Part shown: in pieces, positions 61,701-64,000 of the stretch | How positions within the stretch are numbered: the first letter of the stretch is position 1 | How the letters are laid out: the number at the start of each line of letters is the position of its first letter | Assembly (NCBI RefSeq): GCF_000321225.1 | Contig: NW_004450286.1 | Coordinates: 2,288,520-2,352,519 of the forward strand | Direction of reading: 5' to 3' | Length of the DNA stretch: 64,000 nt | From: Odobenus rosmarus divergens | Lineage: Eukaryota > Chordata > Mammalia > Carnivora > Odobenidae | Translations under genes and position numbers: made by a program | Notes under the pieces: model-generated | The model's input: the letters and a program-made list of their open reading frames with translations, nothing else | Databases searched by the model: none | Told to the model about the DNA's origin: nothing

Positions 61701-63365
61701 AAAAAATAAATTCTTTTGAGAATTTTTTTGGTATAGGGTATGAGATGGAGATCTAACTTTTTCACCTAAGCTTTTAACACATTATCCTGGCGCTATTTTC
61801 TTCAAATTGATATAAACTGCCCCTTTTGTCCTTTTCTACATACTTTAAGTCTCTCTCTACAGCTGCCTGTATATCACTTGTTAGGACTTGTCTGTTAAAA
61901 TACTTTTCTTCTCTGATTTATTCTATTCTACTCCTCAGTCTCAGATCATAGAAATACACAGGTATCTTACTGACTAAAGGCAAAAAGAAAGATTTGGGGA
62001 CGCCTGGGTGGCTCAGGCAGTTAAGCATCTGCCTTCAGCTCAGGTCATGATCCCAAGAGTCCTAGGATGGTGTCCCAAATCGGGCTCCTTGCTCAGCGGG
62101 GAGCCTGCTTCTCCCTCTGCCCGCCACTCCCCCTGCTTGTGCATGTGCGCTCTCTCTCTGACAAATAAATGAATAATCTTGAAAGGAAAGGGAAAGGGAA
62201 AGGAAAGGAATATTTGGCCTGAACTAGAACCCAAAACTTGAGTTTAGCTTCAACAAATTTCAAATACCAACTAAAAGCTACAATCTATCATGCCAGAAAG
62301 CTAGCTACTTACTTCCACAGTAGTTGCAGCCTTTTGAGTCATTTTTCCAACAAGGTCAATCTGTTCGTATCTGGATTTCATGTATTTTTTTGCAACTTTG
62401 TATACCCACTGTGGGCAAGTTGCAGAAAAAAGTAAAGTCTGAGGATTGTCTTCAGAATCTTAAATAAACAAAAAGAAATCAAATGCTTTCTTAACATCTA
62501 TGATGTAGTCAGCTCTTGAAAAGCCCCCCAAACTTCAAAGAAATCATAAAAAATTCAAAATTTGGGGTACATTTTGAACATACAAACTTCATTACAATTA
62601 TTAAAACTTTCAACTTTCAAAACTGGGGGAAAATATGAAGAAAACTGACCCCAGAAAAAAGGTGAGAATTTAAGAAGGGACAGTGAGCAAAGAAATCAGT
62701 AAAATGAGTTAGTAAATCTAACTACTGACTATAAAAAATAATACATGAAAGAAAGCATAGGAAGCTAACAAACAGTTAAAGGTCGCCATTGTACTTTCTT
62801 GTTCAGGAAAAGAACAGGTACCAAGTAACTTTAGCTTTGTTAGAACACTGGGGACAATGTAAAAATAATTATGAAATAAAAAATTTATAAGCTTTTAAAT
62901 ATAAGAATAATTGCTAATGTGTTCATTTTGAATTAGGATATACCAGTTTTGTAGGATTCATGGATAATATCTTCAACTTGTTCAGCAAAACCTAAATCTA
63001 ACATTTGATCCACTTCATCAAGCACAACATGGCGCAGTTTAGAAAGATCTAATCGGCCGCTCTGCAGATGGTCTTTGATACGACCAGGAGTCCCGACCAA
63101 GATGTCAATACCATTTCGAATATGATTAACTGTGAGAGGAGAGAAGTATCAGTAATATATAAAGATCAAATATATGTTTTCACATTATTTCTTCAGATTT
63201 AAGTAGCAAATAGGTCTTTGCACTACTACCATACATTATTTACTCACTTTGGCTTTGATAGGATGTTCCACCATAAAAACATGCCACACTGAGTTTCCTA
63301 GTGATATCTTTGAAGTCTTTGGCTACTTGGTTTGCCAGTTCCCTTGTAGGAGCCAAAACAAGAAC
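35849..63365 (-). CDS. DDX50: DDX50, Gu-beta RNA helicase (exons 5-15; 5' part outside)
   Basis: DEAD-box ATP-dependent RNA helicase of the nucleolus, paralogue of DDX21. The window holds exons 5-15, 524 codons from [11 protein letters not shown] to the C-terminus GGHKRSFD, matching the length of this part in known DDX50 (737 aa total). Exons 1-4, with the N-terminal charged region, Q motif and Walker A, lie beyond 64000. Visible motifs: [39 protein letters not shown], then GUCT and a GRSGR-type Arg/Ser/Gly tail in place of DDX21's FRGQR repeats. All junctions are GT-AG and no lesion was seen. Intron 8 spans 11.9 kb. Expected to work beside DDX21 in rRNA metabolism, and in antiviral RNA sensing according to published work on the family. 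Confidence 0.97.
36411..36628 (+). repeat. can-SINE
   Basis: DDX50 intron 14; imperfect aaaagacagcacactg/aaaagagagcactgat flanks. Confidence 0.92.
36914..37118 (+). repeat. can-SINE
   Basis: Full length with (AAAT)n tail. Confidence 0.92.
37190..37520. repeat. L1 fragments, both orientations
   Basis: 37190-37430 reads as reversed L1 (ccacgtatgagtgaagtcat); 37425-37520 reads forward (gtacacctgagactaatgta then tgtatgttaactatactgga). Confidence 0.65.
37580..37770 (+). repeat. HAL1/L1M-like 3' end
   Basis: ccatgagctgatcattgttg, gctgggtgatgggtacatg, ttcataataaaaatgtttt. Confidence 0.6.
37906..37950 (-). CDS. DDX50: DDX50 exon 14 (45 bp)
   Basis: 15 codons, [15 protein letters not shown], the exact counterpart of DDX21 exon 14. 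Acceptor CTTTTAG|GGTGTT, donor TTACAG|GTATTT. Confidence 0.94.
39075..39209 (-). CDS. DDX50: DDX50 exon 13, GUCT domain
   Basis: 135 bp, 45 codons: [20 protein letters not shown] through MCLLKGNM. Acceptor TCTTAAG|GGGTTT, donor AATATG|GTAGGT. Confidence 0.94.
39350..39551 (-). repeat. can-SINE
   Basis: First of two tandem reverse copies in DDX50 intron 12; flanks acaactttttt/ataactttttt. Confidence 0.92.
39566..39761 (-). repeat. can-SINE
   Basis: Second copy, aaataacttt flanks. Confidence 0.92.
40107..40205 (-). repeat. can-SINE, short tRNA-type
   Basis: Reverse tRNA-like part only; tcatctaa flanks. Confidence 0.82.
40206..40700 (+). repeat. Old interspersed repeat, family unsure
   Basis: tatctactgagtgtccccta, gagattcagcagtaaatag, gcaggttacattctagtg follow a common ancient mammalian repeat I cannot name with certainty. 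Also echoed at 47310-47450. Confidence 0.45.
40931..41127 (+). repeat. can-SINE
   Basis: agtacttggtgg/agtatttggtgg flanks. Confidence 0.92.
41622..41796 (-). repeat. can-SINE, head-truncated
   Basis: Reverse copy stopping at ctcacaactctgagg; no tRNA head. Confidence 0.85.
41819..42020 (+). repeat. can-SINE
   Basis: Long AAATA-rich tail leading straight into the next copy. Confidence 0.92.
42026..42208 (+). repeat. can-SINE with G-rich start
   Basis: Head preceded by a ten-G run; atacgc flanks; followed by a 15-G tract at about 42222-42236. Confidence 0.88.
42884..43043 (-). CDS. DDX50: DDX50 exon 12, GUCT domain
   Basis: 160 bp, phase 2 to 0: [20 protein letters not shown] through RSLITSDK, with [20 protein letters not shown]. 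Acceptor CCATAG|GTCTCT, donor GATAAG|GTAGAA. Confidence 0.95.
43268..43341 (-). CDS. DDX50: DDX50 exon 11
   Basis: 74 bp, phase 0 to 2: [20 protein letters not shown] then MDAI. Acceptor TTTTCAG|GGAATT, donor ATCAG|GTATGC. Intron 11 is just 224 bp. Confidence 0.94.
43702..43732. repeat. (CA)n microsatellite
   Basis: About 15 CA units in DDX50 intron 10. Confidence 0.9.
44128..44247 (-). CDS. DDX50: DDX50 exon 10, motif VI
   Basis: 120 bp, 40 codons: [19 protein letters not shown] then [21 protein letters not shown]. Acceptor TTTTCAG|GATGTT, donor AAAGCA|GTAAGT. Confidence 0.95.
44729..44890 (-). CDS. DDX50: DDX50 exon 9, motif V
   Basis: 162 bp, 54 codons: [15 protein letters not shown] through [10 protein letters not shown], with [10 protein letters not shown]. 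Acceptor CAAATAG|AATGCC, donor CCCCAG|GTAAGA. Confidence 0.95.
44984..45085 (-). repeat. can-SINE, short tRNA-type
   Basis: Reverse tRNA-like part, DDX50 intron 8, about 95 bp upstream (genomic right) of exon 9's acceptor. Confidence 0.82.
45168..45348 (+). repeat. can-SINE, young
   Basis: Perfect aaaatatttaacaca flanks. Confidence 0.93.
45459..45633 (+). repeat. can-SINE
   Basis: ttaaaacacaca flanks. Confidence 0.9.
45640..46440 (-). repeat. Reversed L1M fragment
   Basis: tgtgattccatcatatgatg, accatttggatcatatccaa, aggtggatttctaggtcaaa are common reversed L1 phrases; split by a SINE at 46079. Confidence 0.6.
46079..46191 (+). repeat. can-SINE, short tRNA-type
   Basis: Head ggcgcctggctggctcagtg, end gtgtagagattacttaaag. 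Confidence 0.87.
46459..46655 (+). repeat. can-SINE
   Basis: Head ggggtgcctgtatggcgcag, standard body. Confidence 0.9.
47513..47687 (-). repeat. can-SINE
   Basis: ggcaaagagcattta/ggcaaagaacgttta flanks. Confidence 0.9.
48063..48222 (+). repeat. can-SINE, internally deleted
   Basis: Short version, missing the gatcgagcc segment. Confidence 0.87.
48242..48436 (-). repeat. can-SINE, young
   Basis: Tail-to-tail with the previous copy; gaaacggacca flanks. Confidence 0.92.
48588..48782 (+). repeat. can-SINE, young
   Basis: Perfect caatagggaatgttgg flanks. Confidence 0.93.
49119..49308 (-). repeat. can-SINE
   Basis: ttaatatca flanks; (GA)n near the tail. Confidence 0.9.
49739..49947 (+). repeat. 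can-SINE, young
   Basis: Inserted into reversed L1; aaaaaattttattta flanks. Confidence 0.93.
49948..50116 (-). repeat. Reversed L1 3' UTR
   Basis: attaacatataatgtattat, agtgattcatcagtcttaca, cccagtgctcattacatca: carnivore L1 read backwards. Confidence 0.8.
50117..50271 (-). repeat. can-SINE, runs into gap
   Basis: Reverse copy to gacgcttaaccatctgagcca. Confidence 0.9.
50272..50776. other. Assembly gap (505 N)
   Basis: Unknown bases in DDX50 intron 8. The left flank is a minus-orientation SINE that stops one step before its head; the right flank is the tail half of a plus-orientation SINE. The gap therefore lies in an inverted SINE pair. Confidence 0.95.
50777..50868 (+). repeat. can-SINE tail half, emerging from gap
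   Basis: From gcctgcttctccctctccc to the A-rich tail. Confidence 0.9.
51270..51870. repeat. Unclassified, partly L1-like
   Basis: 51820-51860 (agctttattgagatataat) is an L1 phrase. The rest, including a 95-codon frame from 51535, resembles nothing I recognise and may be older L1 5' sequence. Confidence 0.35.
51935..52123 (+). repeat. can-SINE, young
   Basis: Perfect aaagttcataaagatt flanks. Confidence 0.93.
52154..52267 (+). repeat. can-SINE, short tRNA-type
   Basis: aaagattaatttcacc flanks; end gtatagagattacttaaaa. Confidence 0.9.
52320..53255 (+). mobile_element. L1 ORF2 end and 3' UTR
   Basis: Starts gggcaaaagacatgaacaga, holds gtggatggaactagagggta, then carnivore L1 3' UTR ending in ttaataaaaaataaa plus A-tail. 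ORF2 relic is interrupted by stops, so inactive. Confidence 0.92.
53256..53860 (+). mobile_element. Older L1 ORF2 end and 3' UTR
   Basis: A frame from 53313 retains the ORF2 C-terminal pattern [20 protein letters not shown]; 3' UTR ends gtacacctggaaataatat and ttatactggaaataaaat. Directly follows another L1. Confidence 0.9.
54207..54398 (+). repeat. can-SINE, young
   Basis: aaaagtgaaataaag flanks. Confidence 0.92.
54658..54839 (-). repeat. can-SINE
   Basis: Reverse copy, ctgattt flanks; (GA)n run at 54680. Confidence 0.9.
55380..55578 (+). repeat. can-SINE, young
   Basis: aaaatagatgag flanks. Confidence 0.92.
55803..56005 (+). repeat. can-SINE, young
   Basis: aacaattc(c)tt flanks. Confidence 0.92.
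56484..56698 (+). repeat. can-SINE
   Basis: Ends about 90 bp downstream of the DDX50 exon 8 donor, antisense to the gene. Confidence 0.92.
56789..56938 (-). CDS. DDX50: DDX50 exon 8, motif IV
   Basis: 150 bp, 50 codons: [19 protein letters not shown] through MAMNPHIKQ, with AIIFCETKK. Acceptor CCTCAAG|CATTTG, donor AAACAG|GTAAGT. It is isolated between two very large introns (5.4 and 11.9 kb); a SINE lies about 90 bp past the donor. Confidence 0.95.
57060..57990 (+). repeat. Old L1M 3' region
   Basis: atggccatcaacaggtgaaa, gtgatactattcaataatta, gatgccaggggctgggaaaa, gtgaattttgcctcaa; split by a SINE. Confidence 0.7.
57338..57474 (+). repeat. can-SINE, short tRNA-type
   Basis: Head ggggtgcctgggtggctcag, short body, A-rich end. 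Confidence 0.87.
58182..58420 (+). repeat. can-SINE
   Basis: Head lacks one GGG step (cacctggtggatcag); long AAAT-rich tail. Confidence 0.88.
58421..58590 (+). mobile_element. L1 3' UTR end
   Basis: ctgggtgatgggctttgaag, gagcactgagtgttacatgc, acagtatatgttaactaaac. Confidence 0.85.
59046..59146 (-). repeat. can-SINE, short tRNA-type
   Basis: aaccagtggcaattta flanks on both sides. Confidence 0.88.
59175..59392 (+). repeat. can-SINE, young
   Basis: aaagatcttatttgg flanks; (CT)n in the body. Confidence 0.93.
59550..59727 (-). repeat. can-SINE, young
   Basis: aaagaatacttatccttta flanks. Confidence 0.93.
59810..59996 (+). repeat. can-SINE, young
   Basis: aaaggtaggaatga flanks. Confidence 0.93.
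60162..60349 (+). repeat. can-SINE, young
   Basis: gaaagttttcagcca/gaaaattttcagcca flanks. Confidence 0.92.
60548..60619 (+). repeat. Head-only can-SINE with (TA)n end
   Basis: 72 bp of tRNA-like head ending at catgatccc, then a TA run; perfect atatagtataattcta duplications (60532-60547, 60620-60635). Confidence 0.92.
60682..61066 (-). repeat. can-SINE split by another SINE
   Basis: T-rich start at 60682-60706, remainder at 60880-61066 ending ccacccaagcgctccc. Confidence 0.92.
60707..60879 (+). repeat. can-SINE nested in a reverse SINE
   Basis: aaagattttattta duplications (60693-60706 and 60880-60893) come from the host SINE's own tail. Confidence 0.93.
61238..61339 (-). repeat. can-SINE, short tRNA-type
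   Basis: Reverse, ending gaacgagccaggcacccc. Confidence 0.82.
61506..61708 (+). repeat. can-SINE, young
   Basis: aaattcttttgag flanks. Confidence 0.93.
61997..62205 (+). repeat. can-SINE with (GGAAA)n tail
   Basis: Tail runs into about five GGAAA units; about 105 bp from the exon 7 donor. Confidence 0.92.
62313..62458 (-). CDS. DDX50: DDX50 exon 7, motif III
   Basis: 146 bp, phase 1 to 0: [18 protein letters not shown] through [12 protein letters not shown]. Acceptor ATTTAAG|ATTCTG, donor GTGGAA|GTAAGT. Opens onto the SINE-packed intron 7. Confidence 0.95.
62944..63129 (-). CDS. DDX50: DDX50 exon 6, motifs Ib and II
   Basis: 186 bp, phase 1 to 1: [17 protein letters not shown] through IHESYKT. 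Contains GTPGR and DEVD. Acceptor CTCACAG|TTAATC, donor AAAACTG|GTATAT. Confidence 0.95.
63248..63365 (-). CDS. DDX50: DDX50 exon 5, motif Ia
   Basis: 118 bp, phase 0 to 1: [20 protein letters not shown] through GGTSYQSQ. Acceptor TGCTTAG|GTTCTT, donor GCCAAA|GTGAGT. The following intron is only 118 bp. Confidence 0.95.
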
Positions 63366-63589
63366 CTAAGCAAGAGGTTTAAAAAATAAAAAGATACTTT
63401 TCTAAAAACATCTAAATTCAAACTGAGAAGACTTTTTTTAAGGTGCATTTAAAACTAGGAATCTCAACATTAAAGTCATAGTATTTAAAGACAGAGCACA
63501 TACACACACAAAAATTAAAAAATAAAGACAGCACAAATGACAACAAGAACAATAACTTAGATTTATAATACCCTCCCGTCTTCCTTCAG

Positions 63590-63800
63590 GTCTCTCTTCA
63601 AAACTCACTTTCTCAATGAGGTTCTTAACCCTCTTTTCATATGCTTCACTCCTCCCTTAACTGTTTCTCCTTAGCACTCATGTCATGTAAAATATTTATG
63701 TTTTACTTATTTGTTTATCGTCTGTCTCATGCACTAAAATATTAGCTCCATGGCGACAGGAATTTATGTCAATTTAAGTTACTGTATTCCTTACACTTCA
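63590..63800 (+). repeat. L2 LINE 3' fragment
   Basis: actttctcaatgaggttctt, gtttatcgtctgtctcatgc, cagtgcctggcacagaacta in L2 order. DDX50 intron 4. Confidence 0.7.
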
Positions 63801-63829
63801 AACAGTGCCTGGCACAGAACTAGTGCTTT

Positions 63830-63975
63830 ACATGAAGTACCTAATTCAATCCTCACAAAAACCCTATGAGGTGGCATTATTATCCTAATTGTACAGATGA
63901 GGAACCTGAGTCTCAGAGAAGTTAAGAGTTTTGCCCAAGATCAAACAGCTAGAAGTGGTGGAGCTGAACTCTCCA
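63830..63975 (-). repeat. MIR
   Basis: Clear reversed MIR core: caatcctcacaaaaacccta, gtacagatgaggaacctgag, agagaagttaagag. Confidence 0.78.
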
Positions 63976-64000
63976 ATGATGTCCTCCTAGCATAAAAGCT

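Noticed and set aside
59046..62205. Regularly recurring 20-bp motifs resembling a CRISPR-like array
   Set aside because: They are heads of independent SINEs in both orientations with irregular spacing, in a mammalian genome.

Overview
This is a stretch of mammalian nuclear DNA. The two genes have many GT-AG introns, there is a CpG-island promoter, and there is a spliced-mRNA retrocopy. Dozens of SINEs begin with the tRNA-Lys-like head ggcgcctgggtggctcag and end in (AAATA)n AATCTT A-rich tails. That family (can-SINE, SINEC) marks the order Carnivora. The copy types suggest a caniform, perhaps a bear, seal or mustelid, but the species cannot be fixed from sequence alone.

Two paralogous genes lie head-to-tail on the minus strand. 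DDX21 is complete: 15 coding exons between 28646 and 6612, 795 codons by my splice model. DDX50 runs from beyond the right edge (exon 5 at 63365) to its stop codon at 35849, so exons 5-15 are present and exons 1-4 lie outside. Both encode nucleolar DEAD-box RNA helicases of the RNA helicase II/Gu family (Gu-alpha and Gu-beta) with a RecA-like helicase core, a GUCT domain and an Arg/Gly-rich tail. Exons 5-14 have identical lengths and phases in the two genes, which shows tandem duplication directly. The order STOX1-DDX50-DDX21-KIFBP known from other mammals fits this layout, but the flanking genes are outside the window.

Layout: 1-800 holds the 3' part of an HNRNPA1 processed pseudogene (plus strand). 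800-4300 is repeat-rich intergenic DNA. About 4300-6611 is the likely DDX21 3' UTR, free of SINEs. 6612-28646 is DDX21. 28200-29000 is its CpG-rich promoter, with a consensus ETS site and E-boxes. 28750-35640 is an old intergenic spacer with L2/MIR-class relics. 35640-35848 is a short DDX50 3' UTR and 35849-64000 is DDX50, whose introns 7 and 8 (5.4 and 11.9 kb) are crowded with SINEs and L1/HAL1-like debris. Two assembly gaps (34091-34405 and 50272-50776) both fall inside repeats.

The most notable observations are two exact coding tandem repeats in DDX21 (five 57-bp units in exon 2 and five 30-bp FRGQR units in exon 15), a recent antisense L1 43 bp from the exon 13 splice acceptor, a nested SINE pair forming a tail-to-tail hairpin in DDX50 intron 7, and a head-only SINE bounded by target-site duplications. 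I found no wholly new gene system. Coordinates of repeats are approximate to a few bases; exon boundaries were placed by splice dinucleotides and reading phase.
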